NCBI GenBank assembly: GCA_037783415.1
Contig: JAZGTN010000064.1
Span: 3,459,001 to 3,523,000 of the forward strand
From: Leptasterias polaris
Lineage: Eukaryota; Echinodermata; Asteroidea; Forcipulatida; Asteriidae
DNA length: 64,000 bases
Direction of reading: 5' to 3'
In this document: one piece after another, positions 14,497 to 26,900 of the stretch
Position numbering within the stretch: the first letter of the stretch is position 1
How the letters are laid out: every line of letters begins with the position of its first letter
The notes under the pieces: model-generated
What the model saw: only the letters and a program-made list of their open reading frames with translations
Told to the model about the DNA's origin: nothing
The model's database searches: none
Translations under genes and position numbers: made by a program

Positions 14497-14776
14497 GGCT
14501 TGATTTCACAAAGCACTAAGATTGATCTTAAGATTGTAATGTGTATTGGGACAACACACTACTTAGCAGTTAGGATTAAATTGCACTTAATATCAATCTT
14601 ATCTCTTTGTGAAATCGATATATGGGTCTCGATTCCACAAAGCGCTGATATAAGATTCATCTTTAACAGATGAGTTTCCAAAACAACCACAGTGATTTGT
14701 AGGGTGACATAATACTGTGGTTGGTATAAAGTTATTGCACTTGAGATCAATCTTTTAGCTCTTTATGAAATCAGCA
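14497..14776. repeat. Two adjacent foldback elements (MITE-like)
   Basis: Two foldback units lie head to tail. Unit 1 (about 14497-14620) starts with 'gcttgatttcacaaagc' and ends with the near-complement 'ctctttgtgaaatcga'. Unit 2 (about 14630-14776) has 'ctcgattccacaaagcgct' and ends 'agctctttatgaaatcag'. Inner arms also pair (aagattgatctta against atcaatctt). A lone left arm of the same family follows at 14971-15001. The motif resembles a repeat I associate with echinoderm genomes. No coding capacity. Confidence 0.65.
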
Positions 14777-15056
14777 CCTGGAATGCGAGGGTAATGGGTT
14801 CCACTCCAAACCGATTATTTTACCTGTAGATTTGTGTTCCTCTCAGGACTCCGTAAAGCACTGAATGTGCAGTTCTTGTCATCACACAATGGTTTATGGG
14901 TGTGAAACCCCAAATAATATCAATGCAAATTATTTTGTACTTCTATTGAAATAATCACCTTGCCAGGGGGTCGATTTCACTAAGAACTCAGATTGATCTT
15001 ATGTGTGTCTCAACCATAATTGCTAATCAAGCTATGATGTCACAGTACAGATCACT

Positions 15057-15071
15057 GGGGGGGGGGGGGGG
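15057..15071. repeat. G15 homopolymer tract
   Basis: Run of 15 G. It is one of fourteen C or G tracts of nine or more bases in this window. Confidence 0.9.
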
Positions 15072-15226
15072 TGGCAATATTGACAACTCATCTTAAAATG
15101 CCAAGAAGTAATACTAAATGACAGATTTGAATGTAAGCTCCTTATAAAAAAAGACAGCGGGACACATACGCACTTGCCTCCAACGATACTAGTCCGATCT
15201 TAAGTTTGAATTAAATAATAATTAGG

Positions 15227-15456
15227 TATAGATAGTTCCCAGTAGACGCCATCTTTACGGGCAAATCGCATTTTGGCTTGCAGGCGCGTCAAGCGCTCAA
15301 ATTATTAACGCAGCCGCGTCATTCACAAACCAATCATGCAATGAGTTTTGTGAAATGTGCGCGTGTTGCACGCCGTTCTCACGCGTAACGCATGACTGTG
15401 TGTTCCAAATTGCCCGTAAAGATGGCCGACTTACGTCATACTGCAACCTATCTATA
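15227..15456 (+). mobile_element. 230-bp TIR element (MITE), copy A
   Basis: The element begins tatagatag and ends ctatctata. The inverted arms continue inward to a shared block (ccatctttacgggcaa near 15252, its complement near 15411). A second copy of exactly 230 bp lies at 18810-19039 in the opposite orientation and differs at only about five positions. No transposase is encoded. Any frames inside are by-products. Confidence 0.8.
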
Positions 15457-15829
15457 GGCCCTAATGATAATGGAAACTCTTCAACAAATGTTGCTCTCGT
15501 TATACATTTGGGGCGTCATAGCGCCTTGTCAACGTTGATTTGACGTTTACACATTGTGTGCCCTGTCAATCAGAGCCCAATTCCACGGAGTCTGTTTTCT
15601 GCTTACGGAGGGCCCGTCAGCAGAATTTCTATTTCATGAACACTGCTAACCGTAAGTATTATTAAGGCAGAAATCCGCTGTTTTGCCAGCGGTTGTAAGC
15701 AGATGAGTGACGCAACTTTGCAAATACATTGTGAACGTGCACACGCTCTGGAAACCTCTTCGATCGTTTGTGAAATACACTTTGCTTTTCTGCTAGAGTA
15801 TTTTAAAAACTGCTCACTGTTAAAATGCT

Positions 15830-16020
15830 TAATGAAATTGGGCACGGGGCCTTAGAGCTGTCAAATCAAACACAAAAGGCTTATAGCAGAGACACATTTT
15901 GCTTAGCTGAGACAGGTTACCAGCCAAGATACCATGTCATGTACATTTTCTGTGACTGGTTCTCTGTGCTTATCGGAACAAGTTTTCTGCTTATCAGCTA
16001 TTTGAGATCGGGCAATTACT
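15830..16020. repeat. Interspersed repeat with 'ccatgtcatgtac...ctgtgactggt' core
   Basis: The core at about 15912-15960 (accagccaagataccatgtc, then ttctgtgactggt) recurs in diverged form at about 17845-17905 (tacatgtcacatgtacc, then tctgtgactggc). Flanks of both have 'gctta' motifs. It resembles an abundant echinoderm interspersed repeat known to me from memory. Ends not resolved. Confidence 0.4.
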
Positions 16021-16279
16021 GACACCTTTGAGAAGACGTGTGTTGCATTTATGAACTCTGGAGTACTGGAGGGGAGAAACTCCCACACGAAATGGTGAGA
16101 AATGTTGGGCGTTTTCTGGGTGTAGATTTATATACAGAGTGTTTTTCTCTATGGTTTTAGTTTTAGCTTTTTGTTGGCTCACATTTCCTGGCTCTGCTTA
16201 CCGTAGATTATGCGCTTACGGCCAGCAGAATTATGCGCTTATACAGGACGCCGTAAGCTGAGACTAATTCTGCTCGTTA

Positions 16280-17750
16280 TAAACACATGATGAAGTTTGA
16301 CCCTGATTATTAACTAGAACATACGGACTAACGGTTATGGGGTTTTTCAAAAGAAGGAACACTTTTTTTTTTTCAAAAGAAGGAACACTTTAAAACTTTT
16401 TTTTTCTCTCTCTTTGCTCGCTCTTCACATCATCCAACATTTGAAAGTATAGTATTTCTTTCTTTCTGTCCTTCTAAATGCCTCTTTATAATGCATTCCC
16501 CATTCCAAATGCATTTCCGGGGGGGGGGGGGGGATATAAGTGGTTTTCAATGTTTGATATTCAAGGGAGTGAGGCCGATATTTCGTTTCAAATGCATATT
16601 CCCAATTAAAAACTGTAGTCATGTAGGTGGAATTGGTTGGTTTCATTTTCCTTTACATTGGACGTGTCGTTGTTTATGTTACCCCACTTTTCTGTATATA
16701 TTTGTGTATGAACGGAAAGGGTATACAAAGTCAGTGCAAAACGCTCCTTTTCGGAAAGTTCGTTGCATGTTTTCAGTCAACATTCTCATATTATTGTTTT
16801 AGCTTTTTCACGTTTGTATAAAAAGATCACCGCCCGACTGGGATTGTCTCATTCCAGTATTTTCTCACCCTTTTAGATCAACCCAATTTTATAGAAATCA
16901 AAACGATATGTTCCGCCTACAGAACTTGGAAGATTCCTTTATCAAGTAGTAAAATAATAAAAGTCAATCTTGTTGTTTTGCCTGTAAACCAACTGGAGCT
17001 TCACTATTAAGTTGTGCTGGAGTTGACTCTGCGGTCTCCTCCTTATTTTCACGGAAAACAGACCAAGATGAACCTTTGTGGTAATGAAAACATCACGTGA
17101 CTTGGGGCTCGGGGCTCGCAAATTAATGCCAATTGAATCATGTCTTATTGATTTTAGACTGACACTGCAAAGAGCGTGTATTCAACGCAAGGGTTATTTC
17201 TTTTTCCCCTCTCTGTTCATCACTTTCAAATATAAACGAGGACATAAAAATTAACTCTCCCGTTCTGTAGATAGTATACCTTCATTGGGGACTAAAAAAC
17301 TCTTAATGAGACGGACTTTCCTTAAAGGGGAGGTTTGGAGCCAGCATATGAAACAATCTCATGCCCCCTCTGTTGTCATCATGTGGGTGTGCTTACCGTT
17401 GTAACTTCTGACAAAACCGCACAGTATAGTCTAACGGTTATTATTTTGTTCTGAGTGGACCAATAAACGTTGAGCAATTTACAGGCAACGAGCTCATGGC
17501 AAATTCCAAAAAGGAAATAAGCCTATAATCAATTCTGTATTTTTACTTCATTTTTACTGAGGGTAGTGTTGTAGGAAACCGTTTTTTGAGTGGGGGAAGT
17601 TTTCTGCATGCATGCAGTCACGTTGTGTGACAAGACTGAAGCTTGCAATTATTACCTTTGCAAATCAACTTTGTTTGTCACAAAATAAGACATTATTTCA
17701 TGGTACATTCTCAGAGTAACTGATTGTATTTTATCTTGCATTGCCTGAGT
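16280..17750. other. Non-coding, no gene recognised
   Basis: A G15 run at 16519-16533, a short direct repeat (caaaagaaggaacactt at about 16348 and 16374) and T-rich stretches are present. No supported gene. Confidence 0.45.
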
Positions 17751-17757
17751 GAGTAAA

Positions 17758-17930
17758 GAACTAGGACCCAAGTTCAGAGAGCTGCTTCAGCAAAACCAAA
17801 ACATTTGCCAAGCACAACAAAATGATGTCACCATTTTACGATTACCAGTCATACTACCAGTCATACATGTCACATGTACCATCTGTGACTGGCATCCTGC
17901 TATTTTTTGCTTTACATAAAATCTTTAAGC
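17758..17930. repeat. Interspersed repeat, second copy of the 15.8-kb family
   Basis: It starts near 'caagttcagagagctgcttc' and includes the 'tgtgactggcatcctgct' core. Diverged from the copy at 15830-16020. No coding capacity. Confidence 0.4.
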
Positions 17931-18809
17931 AATTTTGTCCGCTCTAAGCATCTCCATGAAATTTTGTCCATACAGTTGGTTTCAAACGAACACCATACCA
18001 CCACTGTTTTATTGTACATGGCCCATAGCTGCCTAAAGCCGTAAATATTGCTTAGGTTTTCTGCTAAACTGATATTTCACAGAGGCAACGGGGGCAATTT
18101 TCTCTTCGTTGCCCCTTGTCATTGAAACGACCCAATATACTTTGTTTTAATTTTCAGGTGCTCTTTACCAAGGATAAAACGCCTTGGTGGCCCTGCCTCG
18201 AAAAAAAAAATCATTAGGCCTGATGTGGAATTGTATTTTTGCTGGTAACCTTATTCCGGTAAGCATTTATGTTATGGTGCTTCACTACTTTTAAGCAGCT
18301 CTTTCACATTTTGGTCAATAAACGGAGTAACAGCAATTGTCAATTTATTATGTAATAATTAAATGGTTGCATAACGCTGGCATTGGAAGTCTTTCTATTT
18401 TAAAATTGATTTGTGATACAGTATAAAGGGGACTCAGCAACTAGATTTAAAGACTTCCCAGTTAGAACATCACAGCTCACGTTTTCTTAAGTGTTATTTC
18501 TTTACGTGATGCTTGTTTTGAAAGTAGTTTTAAGTGAGAAGGACTGTGGTTGTAGAGAGGCCTATCCTGTGAGTCTTCTAGAACTCCAAGTTAGGACTTG
18601 AATGCTCTTTGTCAACAATAAAAGCTGGTACAAGCAGTACCACTTATCCGGTGCAAATGCTTCCTCTTCAGATGGCCCTGGTAGTAAATAATCGATTGCG
18701 CAAGCAGGAAGATATTGCCTACCATCAATGTGTTACCCATCTCAAAACAAAAGGGTGTTCTCGTCAAAACGTGCGTAGCTATTGTAATGGGGCGTTGACT
18801 TAAGTTTAG

Positions 18810-19039
18810 TATAGATAGGTTGCAGTATGACGTAAATCGGCCATCTTTACGGGCAATTTGGAACACACAGTCATGCGTTACGCGTGAGAACGGCGTGCAG
18901 GACGCGCACATTTCACAAAACTCATTGCATGATTGGTTAGTGAACGACGCGGCTGCGTTAATAATTTGAGCGCTTGACGCGCCTGCAAGCCAAAATGCGA
19001 TTTGCCCGTAAAGATGGCGTCTACTGGGAACTATCTATA
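18810..19039 (-). mobile_element. 230-bp TIR element (MITE), copy B
   Basis: Inverted copy of the element at 15227-15456, with the same length and both terminal arms. By eye the reverse complement differs from copy A at about five of 230 positions (two near the centre-left, two at the gcgcgtg/gcgcgtc block, one near the end), so about 98% identity. Such similarity implies recent transposition of this family, or a recent duplication. Confidence 0.8.
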
Positions 19040-19044
19040 GAGGC

Positions 19045-21540
19045 GTACACTGTTGTTCTTGCGTGTTTTATAGAGGATAAAACCCATCTGACGCTTTACC
19101 CCCCCCCAAAAAAATCAATGTCTTATAATGAATTATAAATTGAGTTATTATAATAGAGTGGAAGTAGGAAACCGTTTGCTATAATAGATACTTGCACAAT
19201 AATAAAAAGCTCTCAATAACAAATGCTGTTCATACGAGATGAATCGCTCATCTTTGCCCATGCTGTGAGCTCTCACCAACAACAAATTGGATATATACAA
19301 AAATCTGCAGTGGGCTACATAAAAAAACACCCCTATATCATACATTGAGTTATTCTGCTTTATTCAGCCAAAGTTCAGGGTTTGTAACATCGGCGAAACA
19401 TTGTTAGTTTCAATCTGAGACAGTGAGAGCTCACTGATTATAAAGTTCGTACGTAGTACAGATCCTCAAGAGAAAATAGCTGGGGTTTTTTGTACCATGA
19501 ACCTCACATTTGCTTATTTGGATTGCAGTCATCAAAATAAAGCACGTGACTGTGACTGTGAACGTGCAAAGAATACCCATCGCAAATCATAAACCTGTTC
19601 TTGTGTAGGCCCTAAAACAAAACAAAAACGTGATGATTTAATTGTTTTTCACAAATGGTTTGCATTGTGTGCTCATTCAGAACTGAAAGGTAAGGTCGGT
19701 TACGCTCCACTCTCAAAATAACCAAAATGTATCATACCTTGAAGTGATAGTTAAAGTCTAAACCATTTGTTGTTGAAACAATGCAATTTCTTAGTGGTGT
19801 TGGCGTACAGCTTCTTTAATAATGATCTGTGACGTACGAACACGGAGTAATCATTCGGTCAATCGTGCCCAGTGTTTTAATTCATCAACTCGGGAGTGTG
19901 TGAACGCAGTAATTTAACAGGAGAATTCTCAGCAACTCTCCGCTGAATACTGCCTCGTCGTGAAATCAATAAGATGTATAGGAAGCTATTGTTAGAATCT
20001 TGGTTCAATTCTAAGCAGTTATTACCAACTGCAGGAAAATGATGGAGAGGAGGACATTGCTCCTTGAGACGAAACTTGTTCGGGGAGGAAAGTTGTACAC
20101 CTTAATCTTTGCAAGTCCAGATGCAGGCCCTATGTGTAATAAACCGAGGGACGTTAATTGACGGAAGTAAAGGCTTTCACTCCCGGGTCAGAATTGACCC
20201 AGATTCGGGTCCCGTATGATCTGACCCATTTCAGGGTCTACATGACCTTTAATTTGTGTCAAAACTGATCCGGAGAGGGGTCAAACTTTCAGTTTCCGGG
20301 TCAGAGTGTATACAACCCTTCGATACCCTTTGCGAACGCTAAAACATTTTACTTTGTATGGATGTCCTTGAGATGTCCAGCTTGGTTGAAACAATTTGCT
20401 GTCCGTGAAGCGCACGAACTCTTTGTTGAAGAATCATTGATAAAGCGGTGGTTTTGCGTAAGTTTTCAGCATACGTAAAATATTCAATGTATTTTTCGGC
20501 CGTCCGTATTTTTACCCGCCGAGGTTGCCAAACTTGCAGCCGAGTGAAAGAGGTCTGTGTAGGTTGTCTTTCTAAAGTGCGCCAATTGAAATTGTGTTTG
20601 ATCCAAGGCAACTGTCGTGTACTTTCCAACGTTCTTATAGTTTGTACTGTGTTTTCCTGGAGGAAAAAAACTTCATTTTTACCTCGAAAGTTTTGAGTAT
20701 GGCACCCTATTATCTCATCGTAACACAGCTTATCTTATGACTCTTCTTCATTGGCGGCAACTGACCGTCGCCAATCGGCAGCGGGCGCTATTTTTGTCAA
20801 CGAGTGATGTCAAAGGTAACGTTATGGACCCTTTGTGAAGGAGGTTGGATATAACTCTCTGGTTTGAAACATTTTGGACGGAGAGGTCAGGGAGAATAAA
20901 ATGGCTCCCCTGGGGAACTCAAGGTGCTCGGTTAGCGATGAATATTAACAGGTTTGCGGCTGTAATAATAAGTTTATACAGACTACGGTGGTATGTGATG
21001 TATATATTGTTCTTGGTAACACAATATTTACTTTTCGACGTACTGTAGCTTTAGACACCCAGACCTTACCCTCCGAGATCTTAACAACAAACGCCCTCAG
21101 CGGCACGTACAAACAAGGTGATTTAACTAATCCATGTCCAGTTCCGTCGGTAATACTCTACCCTTTACCTGCGGTAAGGAACCTTCTGAGTGGATAGCGG
21201 AGGCTTGTATTTCAGCTCTACCACTCTGCCTCGAGAGCGGCCGGGTATTGGGTTATCATCAGGCCTCGCAACTTGGAGGCCGTGAATCTATACGAAGAGC
21301 ACTATAATGGATCCCCTCCTAGTGGTTTACTTACCCATTAAGTGTCTTTGTTTGCAATTACTGGTCTTCAAAGTATTAATTTGTTTAAATTTGTGCTTAT
21401 TTTCTCTCATTTTTCCGGTAGCGGCCTTAAAGATTATACTTTTTATAATGTATTTGTGCTAATTAATACAGAAATGGTGCTGAAATTGCGGTTAACTTTA
21501 ATGGTTTCAGGCTTCGATTTCTCAATACATTAGATAGCCG
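19045..21540. other. Mostly non-coding; second GGGTC-rich repeat at 20178-20312
   Basis: No gene recognised. At 20178-20312 GGGTC/GACCC motifs recur in both orientations, as in the block at 10912-11126. The remainder appears unique and AT-rich. Confidence 0.4.
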
Positions 21541-21544
21541 TTTT

Positions 21545-21678
21545 CGAAACCGCGGTTTCGGCTTGGGCTATAGCTTAGACTCAGTGAATCGTTTTGAAAA
21601 CATGCACTTTTGGTACGTGGGAGTCACACAGGAAGGACGGAGCCAAAGCCGCAGCCCAAAGCCGAAGCTGTGGTTTCG
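21545..21678. repeat. 134-bp foldback element
   Basis: The left arm 'cgaaaccgcggtttcggctt' (21545 onward) pairs with the right arm ending 'gccgaagctgtggtttcg' (to 21678). Between them the 'gggct' and 'agccc' blocks also pair. It is a small non-autonomous inverted-repeat element without coding capacity. Confidence 0.65.
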
Positions 21679-22107
21679 ACAATATGTGACTTGTGTTAAG
21701 ACGAGTTATCCATTTAGCCATAAGGATTTGTATAATGGTGACGTCAAAATACTACATTTTCACTTACCAATGATTGGTATGATTATAGTTTGTTTGTCTT
21801 ATCTATAGGTCTTTGTGAAATCTAGCACATTCAGTCTAAGAAATAATTAAAATTTCTACCATTATACTGTTTGTTTGTTAAATGTTTTTTGGTACCGTTA
21901 GTAACCACGTTTGATATCTCAGCACTGTAGTGCCCCCGGATCAAACAATTACCCTTTAGCCCAAGAAAACTACAATGTGTTAAGCCGAGGCTTTTCTGCC
22001 CACCGGAATATCTGGATATTTTTCATCTCATCCACCACCCAGGCTGCGCGCCGGACAGACCTGCACGTTCATGGTGACTCTCATCAGATAATTACATGGT
22101 GGTTTCT

Positions 22108-22166
22108 CCCCCCCCCCCCCCCTTCTTCTTCTTCTTCTTCTTCTTCTTCTTCTTCTTCTTCTTCTT
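22108..22166. repeat. C15 tract followed by (TTC)n microsatellite
   Basis: C15 at 22108-22122 runs directly into about 14 TTC units. A further C19 tract lies at 22413-22431, and an ATC/TCC-rich microsatellite at about 23147-23205. Confidence 0.9.
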
Positions 22167-23774
22167 GTTCGTTGCTGAACGGAAGCGACATATCATAGCC
22201 ACTCGTTGCAATTCGAATCGACTTTGATTGGGTTCAACTTATTAATATGTACACAACCACGGGCTAATACACTGAGTGTATTCACTGTATATCTTGCGCT
22301 GATCAATAGCTCGTAGTCTGCTCTTCTTTTTTAAACCCCCGTCGGCAACTTTAATTTTCCGCCGTCGCCCATTAGAGTCTGTGGACGTGTCGGTCGTCCG
22401 CTCAGCCGGCAACCCCCCCCCCCCCCCCCCCATCACGCCCCCATCGGCTAAGTAAACCTTTAATATACCAGGTTTCATTACGCACATCTAAATGAGCGCA
22501 GGGTTTGTCTTTCTAAATTAGTACCGCCATTATCAAGCAAGGAGTGTCTGCTGAAATCGAGGCGAGGAAAACGACGGCCGTTATGAAACGCAGGGAATGA
22601 ACGGTGGGGGCAGATTTGATTAGTTTTGCTGTGCACAATTTCCCTATCCCCAGGCTTTGGCATAGCTTCTCATCGGCTACGAGCAACAACAAACACACAG
22701 GTGTATGTACAGGCATTTTTTTTTCTTCTTCTCTCGTCTATGCATTCTCCAAGTGAGTGGAACCTATGTCCGCTGGACGAAAAAGCTCTCACTCATATAC
22801 CGCCGTTTCCCCTACCCATCAGATTTCCACCCCTTCCAACCTTGATCACAACAAAAACACGGGGGGTAGAAAATGGAGTTAACTTAATTTGCTTGCCCAT
22901 ACATTACTTTTGCTAATATAATTTCTCCCTTCTTTTACATGTATGGGGGCTTTTCTAGGACATATCACCTGTCATTAAGTATTAAAACTGGGTCAGACAT
23001 AACCAAACTGCAGTTCTGCCATCGGAAATCGATGCACGTTGCAAAATTATCCGGCGCTTTGAACATCAGAGGCTTAATCAGAGCTGTGAAGTGCAATATA
23101 CCTAAAAAAGCAAACATTGTTCGACGTGAAGGAGAAAACCCCCAAAACATATCATCATCATCACCGCCATCATTATCATCATCATCATCCTCCTCCTCCT
23201 CTTCTTCGACAGAGCAGGGATACTTGAGTTATACTCTTTTTTTTTAAGTCTAGAGATGCAGTGCGAGTCAACAGCATAAGAGCATCGGCTTGGGGGGGTC
23301 TTGATGAGTTGGAGTGGGGGTGGGTAGTAGTGCTACATACCCATGCCTTCCGCTGCTTGCTTCATGGTACCAGTTGCTTGTGGCAGTGAAATATGTATTA
23401 TTTAATGCCCCGGGGGTTTACAAATGAAAAAAGAATACGTGTTGCCCGCTGATGAGAGAGGTTGACTGGCGAAGCGATCTCACTGTCTTTTAAGGAGAAT
23501 TTTTGTATTTTTGTTGCAGGTGTCATTGTATTGTGTGTTTATGACTTGAGTCTCAACATTTAAACCGAGGTCGTGTACTAATCGATATTCCAATATTATA
23601 GAACAATGCATCAATGCTTGGGATTCCAATGGAAAACAAACAGCCTCTATTATAATTAACATATAGGAAAAACAATACGTTCTGACGTAAAATTACAATA
23701 GAGTGGAACAAAAGCAAGACTTCGGTTGCCACCAAACCAGATTGTGTGTGTGATTTTGTTTACCCATCATTGGA

Positions 23775-23960
23775 ACCGAGGACTTGAACAAAAGCGATAA
23801 CAGAGCAAGAACTTCCTCGCGTCGCTTACAATTTACAAAAATGATGGAGCACGTCGCAAAAGAAAACTGAGTTTAAACAATAAGATGACACCGAGAGGGC
23901 CTCACTTAACCGGGTCGGCGGTGATGGGTGTGTGGGTGTTTGTATTAATACTGTTATTTT
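23775..23960. repeat. Diverged interspersed repeat, copy 1
   Basis: It starts 'ggaaccgaggacttgaacaa' and shares ordered blocks with 37068-37262: accgaggactt, aacaaaag, cttcctcgc/cgtcctcgc, acgtcgc, gtgtgtg and aaactgttat/atactgttat. The copies are clearly diverged. No coding capacity and no ends resolved. Confidence 0.45.
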
Positions 23961-26900
23961 GGTAGACATTGATTCTTTAAAAGCGGGGTTTCCATCTTGA
24001 GATTAAGGCCAAAACGGCAAGCCACAACCACACATCATACTACCTGCATGGCCCACACGTCATTTCGTATGTCCAAGCATGTTCCTTTTCTTTCTGTCCG
24101 CTGTCTGGGTTTCATTTCAGCAAATTGTTCTCAGACTGATGAACGAGCTGAAACTGAATCCCTTATTCCTTTTAAAAGACTTACTAGTTGATCCGGGATT
24201 GAGATCAAGAGAAAGTGAGTCGTACTCAGTGACATTGACATCGAATCCAGAAAGAAACAACTTCTTAGATGGGCGGATGACCCCCACCCACAATTGATTC
24301 CTCCGTGTAACTATGGGAATAAATGAGTAGTAATGATGACGTGTTTTGTCAGAACAAAAGCGTACATTTTGTTGATGTATCCATCTTGGCTTGTTTTATC
24401 AACGCTTGGGTACAAGACTCTGACTACAATGCATGTTATAACGCGGTGGACGTACTCGGTGTGTTTTTTTCCCACACGAAGAAGTGTCTTGCCTCTAAAG
24501 CACGGTAAAATAGACTGGTCACTTTCATATACCGATTACCCAGTGCTATGATCCGACTGTCGTACAAGGAACCCAACTGGAATGTCGGTACTCTGCATCG
24601 TTGTCGGCCATGATGTTGCATTCACTGCATTCAAGTCAATGTAATACCAAATTGAGGCTTGATTGAAAAAATTCCCAACGAACATGGCATGTTTTTCTAT
24701 AATACGAGGACGTATAATTGTGAAGTGTCTAAAAATCTACCCGAACTGCTATACAGAAATTCAACGACCTGAACGATTGATCCTGCAGAAGACAGGCCCC
24801 TTTAACATACTGTTAACATAATTATTTAACACATGCACAAAGATGACACTGGAGTATGGCGCCCTCACATAAAGGTTGCTCATTGGCAATAACAGATTTT
24901 GTCACCTAAGCTGTGTATTGCAGGAAGTTGCGACAGGGAGGGACCAGTTTTCATTGGTTACCTGGCTGCTGGAGTCTGGCACCCTTTTTATACTATGCAA
25001 TGCGTATTTTGGACCGAGCTGTGCGTTTCCAATGTGTTATTAAAGCTTTTACCTGCAAGATGGCGGGGTTTAAAAAGGAATGGGCTGACGTCAAATATCA
25101 GGCGAGGAAACAGACCTTATCTTGGAACGACAGTCTTTGTTGTTCTCTCTCTCTCTCTCGTTGAAATCAGGGCAACAAAACTGAGACTAGAATGCAAAAA
25201 TATTCCGGCCGTTACGTGCGTTATGAAGATCAGTATTCATTCATAAGGCCTTTTTCATACCCTCCGGAATGTCTCTCTCTCTTTTTCTTTTTTGTCGGGT
25301 CTTTGTCCAGGCACACTTTTTAACTTGTTGTTCTTGTTCATTCCGAACGCCTCTTTTTGTGGTTGGGTGAGTTATTATTATTTTATTTGTTTTACTCATC
25401 ATTATGTACTTCTTAGGACTCTATGTGTTGTTGTAGGTAATTTTTAGCTGCTTGTGTATTTTATTATAAGTGTATTAGGGCCTCCAAGGAGAAAGATTCT
25501 TTGAAAACTGAAGGGGCTACCCTGGTCAAATAAGACGAAATAAATAGATATATACATTCAAAATAGTTCGTGAAGGGACAAGACAGCGACGGTAGCATTC
25601 ACGGCCAAATTCACTCCGTAAGACAACTTTGTTGACACAGCAAGTCACAAATGTACGATCAGAGTTACAACAAGACATACCCCCTCTTCACTCCACACCA
25701 AAAACGCTCTTTAACGTCCTTTGAATAACAATATAATATTCCAAGAGGGCAAAATGAGTCCAGTAAAAGTGCCCCCTGGGCATTCTGGGTCCCACTCGGG
25801 CTTCCTTCGCCAATGCATTTTTATTGCGTCTTCAGATCGATATCAGTCACTTGAAGATGTCATTTGGGGCTTGTGATTTGGTGGGTGCAGAAGGCGGGAT
25901 CGACCCGCTATGGGGGACCCTCCTGTTCGGAACGCTCAATATACACTTTCAACTCGTCTACCATTTTCCCATATTTGTCCATACAGTAAAATCTTTTCTC
26001 TTAAATTGTGTACTTTCTTTTTGTGTGAAACATAAAAGGTGCACATTTGGTTGTTTTAAGTGTGCAATCATAACAAACTTCTCGTTCAGGTATCTTGAAG
26101 TTTTACACCCTCTGCAGATCTCATCGGAAATGTGCATCCCTTTTCATGTGTTTATTTAGTTATTTATTATCGACAAAACAGCGTGCAACGATTTCCGGCC
26201 ACTCCTGTCGTCTAGTTTTCAACAGGCACGTCGGTCAACAAACTTGTGAACATTTCAGCACATTTTGTGACAGTAGTTTTGGGGGAACAGTAACTATGCT
26301 CTGCCTAGGGATTCTGTGCTCATTTTGGTAATTTTGAATTTGATATAAGAGGTGAGTTTTGGAATTGTGTGTTTATGGACAACTGAAGGATCGGAAGGAA
26401 TTTACCCCTCCCGAAGTTTAACGATGTGTTACCGTCTATACTGTGGTTTAGCATAATATCAGTGAAGATTACGGCACCTAATTTTACGTGGTATTCGCCA
26501 GATTATTGTTGATGATAGATGTTTTGCAACAATCGTCAAGTAGTGTGCATTGTCAGTGCGCTTTTCTTAAATTGCGCAAATAGATTGCCGGCCGTGTAAG
26601 TTATATATATTGATAGAAATGGAATCCTGTGGCTTTACAGTTACTAGTTTGTTGGAATGGGTTACGCTCTTTCGTTTCTTTCGGTTGTTAGAACAGGTTA
26701 TTCGAGCAGTACTTAAACAAAGCTATTTTCAAAGTTAAAGACTTAATTTGTCGCGTATTTTTTGTGCACGAAACACGCAGGGTTTGATTGAAAAAAGTAT
26801 ATCTCAGGTTGGTTTCGCCGTCTTTGAGTCAGATACACCAAAACCCATCCACAAACGTGCAAAATCCTTCATCGCGAACTTCCGCAAACACACTTCATTG

